Assembly (NCBI RefSeq): GCF_014655715.1
Contig: NZ_BNBM01000018.1
Location: forward strand, 1-64,000
DNA length: 64,000 bases
Direction: 5' to 3'
DNA from: Streptomyces lanatus
Lineage (GTDB): Bacteria; Actinomycetota; Actinomycetes; Streptomycetales; Streptomycetaceae
The notes beneath the pieces are model-generated. The model worked only from the letters and a program-made list of their open reading frames with translations. It was not told where the DNA came from and did no database searches. Within the stretch, counting starts at the first letter, position 1. Each line of letters begins with the position of its first letter. Below are positions 15,892 to 24,027 of the stretch, piece by piece. Made by a program: the position numbers and the translations under genes.

Positions 15892-18069
15892 TCACCGGCC
15901 GCGCAGCGATCCCAGGAGCACCTGCGCCAGCCTGCGGGTGCCGGGGATGGCGTAGTCGGGGTGCTTCAGGGCGATGGAGAGGTGGTGGCACAGCGCGTCC
16001 CACTGCCGCCGGCTCATCGCCTCGCGCATGGCGTCGCCGAGTTCGCCCACGGCGCCGGTGACGGACGGGTCGTCGCGCAGCTGCACCAGCGTCCGGCACA
16101 GCGCGGTGACGGCCCGGCCGCGGTTGCTGCTGTGCAGGACGTCCGCCCACAGTGAGCCGAGATGGCGGGCACTGCCGGGGACCGTGCGCAGCAGTGCCGC
16201 GGTGACGGGCTCGGGGGTCTCCAGCCGGGTGGCTTCCAGGAGTTGGACGGTGGTGCGCAGCGCGATCGACCGCTCCCGGGATCCGGGCGCCGCGCCCGCG
16301 ATCACGGTCCGTACGAAGCGGAGGGTGAACAGGACGCGTTCGGGGTCCCGTTCGGCGGTCTGCAGCAGCAGGACCAGCGCACGCCGGGCCGAGAACGCGA
16401 TGCGCTCGCCCCGCTGGGTCAGGAACGACAGCAGGTTGAGCGCCTGCAGACGGTAGAGCGAGCCCAGGCGGCCGGTCAGCGCCATGGCGGCCGTCACCGC
16501 CCGCCCGGGACCGCTGTTGTCCACCCAGCCGAGGACGATGTTGTAGGCCTGCGGGGCGAGATGCTCGGCGTCGCACATGAACCCGAGCGTCAGCGCGGCG
16601 GTCACCCGCTGGCTGGTGATGCCCTCGGACCACACCTTCAGCAGATACTCGTCGACCTCGACCAGCGCGTACCGCGCTAGGAGCGCGACGCCCCGGGCCA
16701 CCTCCGTCCTGGTCTCCAGGTCGCCCGTCAGGGCCAGCTCGCTCAGCCACTGGCGCAGCGGATACCAGAGGCCGTAGCCGTACAGGGCGTGCAGTTCCGC
16801 GACGACGAGTTCGCGGACGCGCGGCGAGGTGAAGACCAGGCGCCGCTCGCTGCGGCCGGCGTCGCGGCTCGGAGCGGGCCGGTACTCGGTCGTCACGAGC
16901 TCCACGGCCCGCTCTCTCCACCGGGCGCGGGACTGGTCGGCCACGGTGCCGGGCAGCGGCGTCCCGGCCGAGCCGTCCGGTTCCGCGACCGGTGTCTCGC
17001 CGCTCTGCTCCCAGTTGCGTACATACGCGGCGAGGGAGGCGCACTCCTTCTCCAGCGTGCGCTCCGGGATGCCCTCCAGGAAGACCAGGGCCGCGAGGGC
17101 GAGCAGGTCGTCCGCGGAGGGCTGCTTGCGGAACCACTCCTGGACCCGCTCCCGGTGCCGGTCGCGCAGGGTGTCCAGCGCCGCCTCCGCGCCCTGCCCG
17201 GACAGGGCCACGGCCGCGGCGACGACATCCGCAGGGCGCCGCTGCTCGCCCACCCGCTCCAGCAGCTCCTTCTCGGTGTCCGGCGGGAGAGCGGCGTACG
17301 GCAGCTTCCCCATGCAGTGCTCGAACAGCTCCACGGGGTCCGGGGCCTGCCACGGCACACAGTGGTCCCGCAGTGCCAGCCGCCGGCGGGTGGTGTCGCC
17401 CGCGGTGATCACCAGATACGACCCTTTGCGGCGGAGTTCCTCGCTCAGCCGCCGGACGTCGTACGCCTGGACTGCCTCGACATGCAGCTCACCGGCGTAG
17501 TCGAGGATGACGTACCCCTGCCCCGGCTTGAGGTCGCGTGAAGCGGCCAGCTCGGCGAGGGCGTTGGCGGGTGACAGGCTGCGCAGCTCGGCCTCCTCGC
17601 CCAGGATCTTCCTGAGCAGGGCGAGGGAGCCCGCGCCCCGGCCGCAGTTGTCCTGGCCGGTGAGCACCACGAGGGCGTCCTCGCGCAGCTTGCCGAGCGC
17701 CTCGTCGAAGCGGGGCCGCGGCGGGACGTAGAACCGCAGGGCGCGGTCCGTCTCGGCGGGCTCGATGGTGCCGGGGGCGAGTCCGGGCGAGGAGGCGGCG
17801 CCGAAGCCGAAGGCCGCTCCGGAGGCGTCGACGACTCCGTAGAAGTTGTTGTTGACGAGCTGGTGGACGCGGCTCAGATCGTCATAGCCCCGGTCGTCCT
17901 CCTCCCGTTCGTCCTGTTCCTTGCGCCGCTCGGCGGCCTCGTCCGGTCCGGGGTCCGGGTCGAGGGCGTCGTCGTCCCCGGCCTCCGGCGTACCGTCGGC
18001 GTCGTCCGGGGCGGGGGGCGCGACATGCTCCTCGGGAGGGGAGTCGGCCAGGTCCGGAGTGTCAGTCAC
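15892..18069 (-). CDS. Degenerate P-loop (STAND-like) ATPase with helical repeats and N-terminal tag
   Basis: A 725-aa protein. Residues 1-70 are acidic and disordered. Residues 72-90 carry a tag, VNNNFYGVVDASGAAFGFG, that resembles the C-terminus of the protein encoded just upstream. A nucleotide-binding module follows with a degenerate Walker A (TGQDNCGRGAGS at 137-148, where the expected GK is altered) and a Walker B-like GYVILDYAGE. The rest is alpha-helical repeat sequence, as in STAND ATPases that sense a ligand and then oligomerise. GTG 18069 is chosen because it overlaps the previous stop by eight bases; the frame upstream of it is Arg/Pro-rich shadow sequence. ATP hydrolysis may be lost. 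Confidence 0.7.
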   Translation of the reverse strand: MTDTPDLADSPPEEHVAPPAPDDADGTPEAGDDDALDPDPGPDEAAERRKEQDEREEDDRGYDDLSRVHQLVNNNFYGVVDASGAAFGFGAASSPGLAPGTIEPAETDRALRFYVPPRPRFDEALGKLREDALVVLTGQDNCGRGAGSLALLRKILGEEAELRSLSPANALAELAASRDLKPGQGYVILDYAGELHVEAVQAYDVRRLSEELRRKGSYLVITAGDTTRRRLALRDHCVPWQAPDPVELFEHCMGKLPYAALPPDTEKELLERVGEQRRPADVVAAAVALSGQGAEAALDTLRDRHRERVQEWFRKQPSADDLLALAALVFLEGIPERTLEKECASLAAYVRNWEQSGETPVAEPDGSAGTPLPGTVADQSRARWRERAVELVTTEYRPAPSRDAGRSERRLVFTSPRVRELVVAELHALYGYGLWYPLRQWLSELALTGDLETRTEVARGVALLARYALVEVDEYLLKVWSEGITSQRVTAALTLGFMCDAEHLAPQAYNIVLGWVDNSGPGRAVTAAMALTGRLGSLYRLQALNLLSFLTQRGERIAFSARRALVLLLQTAERDPERVLFTLRFVRTVIAGAAPGSRERSIALRTTVQLLEATRLETPEPVTAALLRTVPGSARHLGSLWADVLHSSNRGRAVTALCRTLVQLRDDPSVTGAVGELGDAMREAMSRRQWDALCHHLSIALKHPDYAIPGTRRLAQVLLGSLRGR

Positions 18070-18874
18070 CGGAGCTCCCGAAGCCGAAGACGGCACCCCG
18101 GGCGTCCACGGGTCCCGCGACGTTGGTGACGTTGATCCGGTCGGCCTGGTACGCGTTGCTGATCCCCCTCCCGCCGGTGTCCCCGCCCGCGGCGGCCGGC
18201 TCGGGCCGGTCCGCCGCGGGCTCCCCCGACGCCGGGGCCGCGGGCTTCCCCAGGTCCGCGGTCCCGGGCTCATATGAGGCGGTGGCCGGTGCGCCGAGCG
18301 CGGGCACGCGCAGCCAGGCCGTGGCCTCGTACTCCTTCACCTGGACGGTGACGTGGGTGAAGTCCTCGGTGGTAAGGGTCGTGTGACCGCCCGCCACCGT
18401 GGACCGGAACACGTCGTCGGACAGCAGCAGCGCCAGGTCGGCATCCGGACACGCGGCCAGGGCGTCGTAGAGCGGACGCGCGTTCAGCAGACGTGCCGTG
18501 GCCACCACAGCCGTGCCGGCGAAGCCGTTGTCGGCCAGCTCCACCAGTCCCTGGTGGATGACGGCCCGCAGCCGCATCCGGGCCGCCGGAACCCGCTGGG
18601 AGTTGTATTCGCGCAGCTCGGCGACGAGATGGCGGACATAGTCGTCGACCAGGCGCGGCTCGGTGCCGTCCAGGGGGCGCACCGCGAGCTGCTCGTCGCC
18701 CTTGCGCTGGATCTGCCACTGCGCGCGGTCCAGGCCGGCGCCTCTGGCGGCTCGGTCGAGGAGCCTCGGCAGGTCGTGCTGGGTCTCGGACTGCCTACGG
18801 TCGTTCTTGCCGCCGTAGGCCTGTGCGTCCACGGCTATGCATATGCAGGGATGGAACCCGGCCCACTCAACCAC
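18062..18874 (-). CDS. Cyclase-homology-domain protein (class III nucleotide cyclase-like)
   Basis: A 270-aa protein. Residues 5-190 follow the class III nucleotide cyclase pattern: ICIAVDAQAYG with a first metal Asp (16), RKGDEQLAV with the second Asp (60), RLRAVIHQGLVE, GFAGTAVVATARLLNA where the canonical Asn-x-x-x-Arg reads Val...Arg, and a closing VQVKEYEATAWLRV. Both metal residues survive, so catalysis is possible, but the altered ribose-binding Asn and unusual loops make the product unclear. A Gly/Ala/Pro-rich linker leads to the terminal tag NVAGPVDARGAVFGFG. Start GTG 18874 has AGAGGA eight bases upstream. It heads the five-gene operon that ends in a PycTM-like protein. Confidence 0.65.
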   Translation of the reverse strand: MVEWAGFHPCICIAVDAQAYGGKNDRRQSETQHDLPRLLDRAARGAGLDRAQWQIQRKGDEQLAVRPLDGTEPRLVDDYVRHLVAELREYNSQRVPAARMRLRAVIHQGLVELADNGFAGTAVVATARLLNARPLYDALAACPDADLALLLSDDVFRSTVAGGHTTLTTEDFTHVTVQVKEYEATAWLRVPALGAPATASYEPGTADLGKPAAPASGEPAADRPEPAAAGGDTGGRGISNAYQADRINVTNVAGPVDARGAVFGFGSSGD

Positions 18875-18967
18875 CCGATCATTCCTCTCTGGGCAGGCCA
18901 TGGGCAGACATTGCCCACGAAGCGCGTGCCCGAGAGGCTAGGAGAGAGCGGGTGAGGTGATCCCGTA

Positions 18968-19735
18968 TCAATACGGGTTGTCGGCAACGACTTTGGCGAA
19001 TTCAAGCAGTTTCGGAACGTCACAGATGGTTATGGTGCGGTAGCGCCGTTCCACCAGCCCCATGGTCGTCAGGGTGGCCAGATTCTTTTCGGCCGTGTTG
19101 AGGGCCAGGCCGGCCAGCGACGCGAGTTCCTTCTGGGTGAGCGTCACACCGAGGTCGCAGCGCTTGCCGTCGCCGTCCGGGAGGGGCTGGGCGTAGGCCT
19201 GGCTGAGCTCGGCCAGGACCCGGGCCAGCCGGGTCAGCGAGTCGTAGGCCCGGAAGTCGATCCGGCGCCGGTTGGCCCAGCGCAGCCGGGCGCTCAGCAT
19301 GTGCAGGATGGCCCGCATCGCGTCCGGGTGGCGGGTGAGGAAGGCCTCCAGGGCCCGCACCTGGATGATCCGGGCCGTCACATCACTGCACGCGAGAACC
19401 GTGCCGGACCTGGGGCGCTCCTCGAAGGCCGCCATCTCGCCGACCAGGTCACCCGCTATCCGGACGGCGAGCAGCATGTCGTAGCCGCTCTCCGCGCTGG
19501 CGACCACCTTCACGACACCACTGGTGATCAGCAGGACGTGCCGGCTCTCGTCGCCCTGTTGCAGCAGCGCCCGGTGCGGCGGATAGGTGATCGGGGTGCC
19601 CTGCCCCAGGAGTTCGTCACGTGTCGCATGACGCAACCGGCCGAGAAAGGTGGACGGCGGCCACACGTGATTCACCAGCACCCCCGACGATGTCGTTCCG
19701 TGGCGCGGCGCGCCGTTCGAAAAACGCCTGACCAT
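18968..19735 (-). CDS. Crp/Fnr family transcriptional regulator
   Basis: About 255 aa from ATG 19735. Residues 30-145 are a cyclic-nucleotide-binding-type beta roll (HRALLQQGDESRHVLLITSG, then GDLVGEMAAFEERPRSGTV). A dimerisation helix (RALEAFLTRHPDAMRAILHML) and a C-terminal winged helix (TLTQKELASLAGLALNTAEKNLATL) follow. The GEMAAF and RSGTV elements are close to the Crp phosphate-binding cassette. The frame is open to 20170, but upstream residues are compositionally random; ATG 19777 is an alternative start. It is divergent from a secreted-protein gene, with about 280 bp between. It lies about 90 bp downstream of the start of the cyclase-domain gene on the same strand, so it could read through into that operon. 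Confidence 0.85.
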   Translation of the reverse strand: MVRRFSNGAPRHGTTSSGVLVNHVWPPSTFLGRLRHATRDELLGQGTPITYPPHRALLQQGDESRHVLLITSGVVKVVASAESGYDMLLAVRIAGDLVGEMAAFEERPRSGTVLACSDVTARIIQVRALEAFLTRHPDAMRAILHMLSARLRWANRRRIDFRAYDSLTRLARVLAELSQAYAQPLPDGDGKRCDLGVTLTQKELASLAGLALNTAEKNLATLTTMGLVERRYRTITICDVPKLLEFAKVVADNPY

Positions 19736-20012
19736 GCTGCCGTCGAGCGGTGTCCCGGCACATGGAGAGGACGGCATGTGGCCTGTTCTCTCGCCTGGCA
19801 GCCGGAATTGACCGAACGGGCGTCCTTTACAGGAACTACTGAGGTGATCCGGGACCAACGAGGCGAGTCCGGCGGCAGCGGCGACTCCCGTACAACTACT
19901 CGCGTACAACTTCTCCCCCACCACACGAGTCTCAGGGCATGAACTCGTCACCCGTACGGCTCCGGCTGCCCCAGGCGGCGGCCGGTGTCGTCCTGCTTCG
20001 ATACGGACTCGT

Positions 20013-20789
20013 ATGCGCACACGTGCCGCCGCTGCCGCCGGAACGGCGACCGCTGCCCTGCTGCTGACCCTCGTCGGCTCCCCGTCCGCCCACGCGGAGG
20101 CCGCACCGGTCATCACCAAGGTCGTCGTCAACAAGGGCAGGAACATCGTGGTCGGCCCCACCGCGGTCACCAGTTTCAGTGCTCAGATCACCGCCAAGTA
20201 CACGGGCGGCGTCTCCACCGCGTCGGTCAACCTGTGGCACGGCGCGAGCTACGCCGACGCCGACCGGTACCTGTCGTACGACGTCCCGCGGTGCACCACC
20301 AGCGGCACCACGACCACCTGCTCGATGAACTTCCAGGTGAAGGCCGACACCCGCGACATGACCAACGTGGTCTCCAACGCGCAGGCCGGCTCCTGGCACA
20401 TCGCCGCCTGGGCCTACGGCAGGGACCGGACGCACACCGCGGCCTACGACTACGCCCGCACCAAGGTGCAGCGCGCCTCGAAGCTCACCGTGAACGCCTC
20501 GCCCGAGCCCGTGAAGAAGGGCAGGAAGATCACGGTCACCGGGGCGCTCACCCGCGCGAACTGGGACAGCCACAAGTGGGCCGGTTACAGCGGCCAGAGC
20601 GTCAAACTCCAGTACCGGCCCAAGAACTCGACCACCTACACCACGCTCAAGACCCTCACCACCAGCAGCACCGGCGGACTGAGCGGCACCGTGACGGCCA
20701 CCGCCGACGGCTACTACCGCTTCACGTTCGCCGGCACCTCCACCACTCCCGCGGCCACACCCGCCGGCGACTACGTCGACGTGACCTGA
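20013..20789 (+). CDS. Secreted protein with Ig-like repeats, unknown function
   Basis: The 258-aa protein has a textbook Sec signal peptide: Arg-rich start, hydrophobic core ALLLTLVGS and cleavage after SAHAEA, about residue 29. The mature part is beta-rich and Thr/Ser/Tyr-rich. Its second half (ASKLTVNASPEPVKKGRKIT onward) matches the immunoglobulin-like surface domain of many Streptomyces secreted proteins (KxVTVTGxLTRAN, KxVKLQYRPK). No catalytic motif is seen. Its last 19 bases overlap the 3' end of the convergent acyltransferase gene. Confidence 0.85.
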   Translation: MRTRAAAAAGTATAALLLTLVGSPSAHAEAAPVITKVVVNKGRNIVVGPTAVTSFSAQITAKYTGGVSTASVNLWHGASYADADRYLSYDVPRCTTSGTTTTCSMNFQVKADTRDMTNVVSNAQAGSWHIAAWAYGRDRTHTAAYDYARTKVQRASKLTVNASPEPVKKGRKITVTGALTRANWDSHKWAGYSGQSVKLQYRPKNSTTYTTLKTLTTSSTGGLSGTVTATADGYYRFTFAGTSTTPAATPAGDYVDVT

Positions 20790-21850
20790 TCCGGACCGCC
20801 GGGCCGCCATGCGAAGGCCCGGCGGAAGGCGCGCTGTACGGGAGGGGTGCACAGCGCCGTCATGAGGGCGGCGGCGATCAGTGTGACCGCGAGGACGCCG
20901 GCCGGCCGCCGGAGCCAGTCGGCGTCGTACCAGTCGGCGTACTCGGCCCACTGGGCGATGAACCCGTGCAGCAGATAGCCGTACAGGGTGCCCGCGCCCA
21001 GGACCGTGCAGCGCATGCGGCGGCGCGGGACCCAGGCGAGGAAGCAGGCGGCCAGGGTGACCGAGCAGCCGAAGGTGGCGAGCGTCATGACGGGGCCGGA
21101 CCAGGCGGGCGCGCCGAGGGAGGTCGCGCTGTCGTTGTGGAAGAACCAGGCGTAGTTCATCCTCGGGACCGCCCAGTACGCCAGCAGCAGCGCACACGCG
21201 AAGACCGGTACGGCCAGCAGGCGGGCCTCCCGGCGGTGCAGCGGTCGCAGCTGCTCGCGCCTCAGACACAGGCCCAGCACGAAGTACGGCAGGAACTGCG
21301 CGACGCGCTGGAGGTCGAGGTCGTCCCCGATGGACGGGGAGAGGCTCGCCGCGGCGGCGATGGTGAGGGCGAGCGGCAGGGGGCTCCGCAGCGACTCCCA
21401 GATCGGGGTCGTCAGGCGCCAGACGAACAGGGCCGCCAGGAACCAGGTCAGATACAGCGGGTCGAGGAGGGTGATCGGGCGGTCGGGGTCGTCGCTGGTC
21501 CAGCGGGTGAAGACGGTGTACGCCGTCTCGAACACGACGTACGGCATCGCCAGCCCGGTCAGGAGGCGGCCGAGGCTTCTCGGGGTCGGCTCGAAGCCGC
21601 GGGACAGATGGCCCGAGACCACGGCGAACACCGGCATGTGGAAGGCGTAGACGAAGGTGTAGAGCGCGGTGACGGTTCTGCTGCCCTCGCGCAGCGGTTC
21701 CCAGGCGTGGCCGACCGCGACCAGCACGATCGCCAGGTACTTGGCGTTGTCCAGAAAGGGGTCCCGGGACGGGGCCGGCGGCAGTTGCTCCCGCCGTTGC
21801 TCCGGTACGGCAGGGGCGGGAGGTGCCGGTGTGGCGTCTGCGCGGAACAT
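20771..21850 (-). CDS. Acyltransferase-3 family membrane protein
   Basis: About 359 aa with ten predicted membrane helices. The start DPFLDNAKYLAIVLVAVGHAW contains the family's catalytic-type His in the first helix, and FVYAFHMPVFAVVSGHLSRG follows in the second, both typical of acyltransferase family 3 (NodX/OafA/OpgC). These enzymes move acyl groups onto surface sugars, antibiotics or lipids at the membrane; the substrate here cannot be told. ATG 21850 is preferred over 21868. No biosynthetic partner genes are adjacent. Confidence 0.88.
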   Translation of the reverse strand: MFRADATPAPPAPAVPEQRREQLPPAPSRDPFLDNAKYLAIVLVAVGHAWEPLREGSRTVTALYTFVYAFHMPVFAVVSGHLSRGFEPTPRSLGRLLTGLAMPYVVFETAYTVFTRWTSDDPDRPITLLDPLYLTWFLAALFVWRLTTPIWESLRSPLPLALTIAAAASLSPSIGDDLDLQRVAQFLPYFVLGLCLRREQLRPLHRREARLLAVPVFACALLLAYWAVPRMNYAWFFHNDSATSLGAPAWSGPVMTLATFGCSVTLAACFLAWVPRRRMRCTVLGAGTLYGYLLHGFIAQWAEYADWYDADWLRRPAGVLAVTLIAAALMTALCTPPVQRAFRRAFAWRPGGPDQVTST

Positions 21851-22000
21851 TGCCCGCACCCTAATCACACCGGCGAGCCCTCACTCAAGCCCATGATCCG
21901 GCCACCCGGCCGGCCTGGAGGTGGTCGGGATCGCACAGCTGGTAGAGCACCGGGCGCCGCACGGCCATGGGGAGGAGGGCGAGGAGTGAGCCCACACCTG

Positions 22001-22028
22001 GTAGCTTCTACAGTGCTGTAGAAGCTAC
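22001..22028. promoter_or_regulatory. Palindromic BlaI-type operator upstream of terB
   Basis: A 28-bp palindrome with 13-bp perfect arms around a TG centre, core CTACAGTGCTGTAG. It contains the TACAnnnnTGTA arrangement of BlaI/MecI operators. It ends 18 bases before the TerB start. The same core occurs between blaI and terD at 23971-23984. Confidence 0.75.
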
Positions 22029-22046
22029 CGACCGTATGGAGTTCTC

Positions 22047-22502
22047 ATGGCCCTGTGGGACCGCATCAAGGAGTCCGCATCGACGATGCAGACCCAGCTG
22101 GTGGCAAGGAAGAACGACCTCAAGAGCGGCGCCTTCCGTGACGCGAGCATGGCCATGTGCGCGCTCGTCGCCGCCGCGGACGGCACCGTCGACCCCTCCG
22201 AGCGGCAGCGCGTGGCCCAACTGATCGCCACCAACGAGGTGCTGCAGAACTTCCCCGCCGACGATCTGCGCCGCCGTTTCGAGGAGAACCTCGACCGGCT
22301 CACCACCGACTTCGACTTCGGCAAGGTGAGCGTGATGCAGGAGGTCGCCAAGGCGAAGAAGAAGCCCGCCGAGGCACGTGCCGTCATCCAGATCGGCATC
22401 GTCATCGGCGGCGCCGACGGCGACTTCGACAAGGACGAGCAGGCCATCGTCCGCGAGGCGTGCTACGCGCTCGGCCTGCCGCCGCACGAGTTCGACCTCT
22501 GA
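22047..22502 (+). CDS. TerB family tellurite-resistance/stress protein
   Basis: The 151-aa helical protein is a full-length TerB. Two acidic metal-binding-like loops repeat the same pattern, ADGTVDPSE (44-52) and ADGDFDKDE (123-131), as in the characterised TerB fold. TerB and TerD proteins occur together in membrane-linked stress, phage and metal resistance complexes. The gene sits directly behind a palindromic BlaI-type operator and close to blaI and a BlaR-like protease, so it is probably part of that regulon. It is followed by a strong bidirectional terminator. Confidence 0.92.
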   Translation: MALWDRIKESASTMQTQLVARKNDLKSGAFRDASMAMCALVAAADGTVDPSERQRVAQLIATNEVLQNFPADDLRRRFEENLDRLTTDFDFGKVSVMQEVAKAKKKPAEARAVIQIGIVIGGADGDFDKDEQAIVREACYALGLPPHEFDL

Positions 22503-22508
22503 GGACTT

Positions 22509-22541
22509 GGCGGACGGACGGCCGCGCGCCGTCCGTCCGCC
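22509..22541. terminator. Bidirectional terminator between terB and the M56 gene
   Basis: Perfect 14-bp arms (GGCGGACGGACGGC and its complement) around CGCGC, lying between the convergent stops at 22502 and 22555. Confidence 0.8.
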
Positions 22542-22554
22542 GTCACCAGCCCGC

Positions 22555-23487
22555 TCACCAGGGCGTCGCCGCATGCAGGATCAGGACCATCGTCACCGCC
22601 GCGTTCGCGGACGACATCGCCGATACGGCCGTCCCGGCGGCCGCGCACCACGCCGCCAGCCCCACCGCGGTGAACAACGACGGCCAGCGCCGCACCACCG
22701 GAGCCGGTCCGAGCAGCGCGGCCACCCGGCGCGGGACCGGGCCCGGCGCCGCGAAGCCGGCGAGGGTCGCGACCGGGGCACCCCGGGAGACCAGTGCCGC
22801 CCTGCCGATCGCGCGGGCGACCGTGCGGCGGCTGCCGACCGCCTGGGCGGCCTCCTCGTCGGCCCAGCGTTCCGCCGTGTACGACACCGCCGTACGCAAT
22901 GGACGCAGGAACGGGTTGGCGCGCGCTGCCAGTTGGACGGCGAGCAGGAAACGGTGGTGGCGGGCGGCGAGATGGGCCCGCTCGTGGGCGAACAGGGCCC
23001 GGCGTTCGGCGGGTTGGAGGTGGTCCAGCAGGCCGGTCGTCACCACGACCCGGTCGCGGCGGCCGCCGGGCAGCGCGTAGGCGTACGGCAGCGTGTCGGG
23101 GAGTACGGCCACCCCGGTCTCCGGCAGCCCGGCCAGCGCCCGGTGGGCCCGGCGGCGTACCCGGGCGTGCCGCCACAGGGTGCGGGCGCAGGCCACGACC
23201 ACCGCGCACAGCGCCGGGATCGCCGCCTTGCCCACGACCTCGTCGAACGGCACCGCCGCCCTGACCTCGGGGTCCGACCAGCCGTCGGGCAGCGGGTTGC
23301 CGGGGAGCTGGGCGGTGCCCACGACCATCACCAGGGCCAGGCAGACCGTGCTGCACAGCGCCATCACGGCGGCGACGGCGGTGAGCAGCCGGGTCGCGGT
23401 GCGGGGATGCAGATGCTGTTCGGCGAGGCGGGCGATCGGCCAGGCCGTGAGTGGCAGGACGAGCGGCAGAAAGACGAAGACCCCCAT
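22555..23487 (-). CDS. M56 (BlaR1-like) membrane metallopeptidase
   Basis: The 310-aa protein has N-terminal helices (residues 1-22 and 35-58), a further helix around 85-105, and a zinc protease centre FAHERAHLAARHH, which is HExxH (about residues 165-169). The downstream Glu of ERWADEEA probably completes the site. C-terminal helices follow. It lacks the extracellular penicillin-binding sensor of true BlaR1, as do most actinobacterial members. It follows blaI by six bases, so the pair is co-translated, and the likely role is to destroy or inactivate BlaI in response to an unknown signal. Confidence 0.88.
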   Translation of the reverse strand: MGVFVFLPLVLPLTAWPIARLAEQHLHPRTATRLLTAVAAVMALCSTVCLALVMVVGTAQLPGNPLPDGWSDPEVRAAVPFDEVVGKAAIPALCAVVVACARTLWRHARVRRRAHRALAGLPETGVAVLPDTLPYAYALPGGRRDRVVVTTGLLDHLQPAERRALFAHERAHLAARHHRFLLAVQLAARANPFLRPLRTAVSYTAERWADEEAAQAVGSRRTVARAIGRAALVSRGAPVATLAGFAAPGPVPRRVAALLGPAPVVRRWPSLFTAVGLAAWCAAAGTAVSAMSSANAAVTMVLILHAATPW

Positions 23488-23493
23488 GAGGCG

Positions 23494-23883
23494 TCAGTCT
23501 TCCCCTTCGCCCCGGGACTGACCCAGCAGCTCCCGCAGCAGCCGCTCGTCGTCCGGCCCGAGTCCCGTGACGAAGCTGGCCAGCACCGCCTCCCGGTCGC
23601 TCTCGGCGTCCAGCACCCGGCGCATCCGGTGCGCCGCGAGCCCCGCCTGATCCGAGGCCTGCGTCCAGGCGAAGGAGCGGCCGGCCCGCTCCCGGGTGAC
23701 GGCGCCCTTGGCCAGCAGCCTGGTCAGGATGGTGATCACCGTCGTATAGGCGAGGTCCCCGCCGAGCCGTTCCTGCACCCAGCCCGCCGTCGCCGGACCC
23801 TCGGCCTCCCCCAGCGCGGACAGGACCAGGGCCTCCAGCTCGCCCTGCCCTCGGCGCCGCGAACCCTGCCGGTGATCCGCCAT
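23494..23883 (-). CDS. blaI: BlaI/MecI/CopY family repressor
   Basis: The 129-aa winged-helix repressor has a recognition region GELEALVLSALGEAEGPATAGWVQERLG and YTTVITILTRLLAKGAVTRERAGRSFAW, typical of BlaI. The C-terminal part is the dimerisation domain that M56 proteases cut. ATG 23883 has GGGAG just upstream; the longer frame to 23958 runs into the operator region. The shared promoter region with terD holds a CTACAGTGCTGTAG operator, implying autoregulation and control of terD. Confidence 0.9.
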   Translation of the reverse strand: MADHRQGSRRRGQGELEALVLSALGEAEGPATAGWVQERLGGDLAYTTVITILTRLLAKGAVTRERAGRSFAWTQASDQAGLAAHRMRRVLDAESDREAVLASFVTGLGPDDERLLRELLGQSRGEGED

Positions 23884-23969
23884 GCCCTGTCTCCCTTCCG
23901 CAGGCCTGCCCGTCATGCGCGATCCATCGAGCGATACATCGTAAGGAATGGGGGGCACCCTCCCCTTCT

Positions 23970-23985
23970 TCTACAGTGCTGTAGA
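23970..23985. promoter_or_regulatory. BlaI-type operator between blaI and terD
   Basis: The sequence TCTACAGTGCTGTAGA is a palindrome with 7-bp arms and a TG centre, identical in its 14-bp core to the site before terB. It lies between the divergent starts 23883 (blaI) and 24028 (terD), where it could repress both. Confidence 0.7.
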
Positions 23986-24027
23986 TTTCAGGAGTACGCC
24001 ATCACCGCGCACAAAAGGAGTGCAACC

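Noticed and set aside
18968..20170. A 400-aa version of the Crp regulator
   Set aside because: The first 145 residues are antisense to the secreted protein gene and its upstream region; the Crp fold begins after ATG 19735.
22378..24027. A long plus-strand extension in front of TerD
   Set aside because: It is antisense to the M56 and BlaI genes and Arg/Ala/Gly-rich; the ribosome site AAAGGAG fixes the TerD start at 24028.
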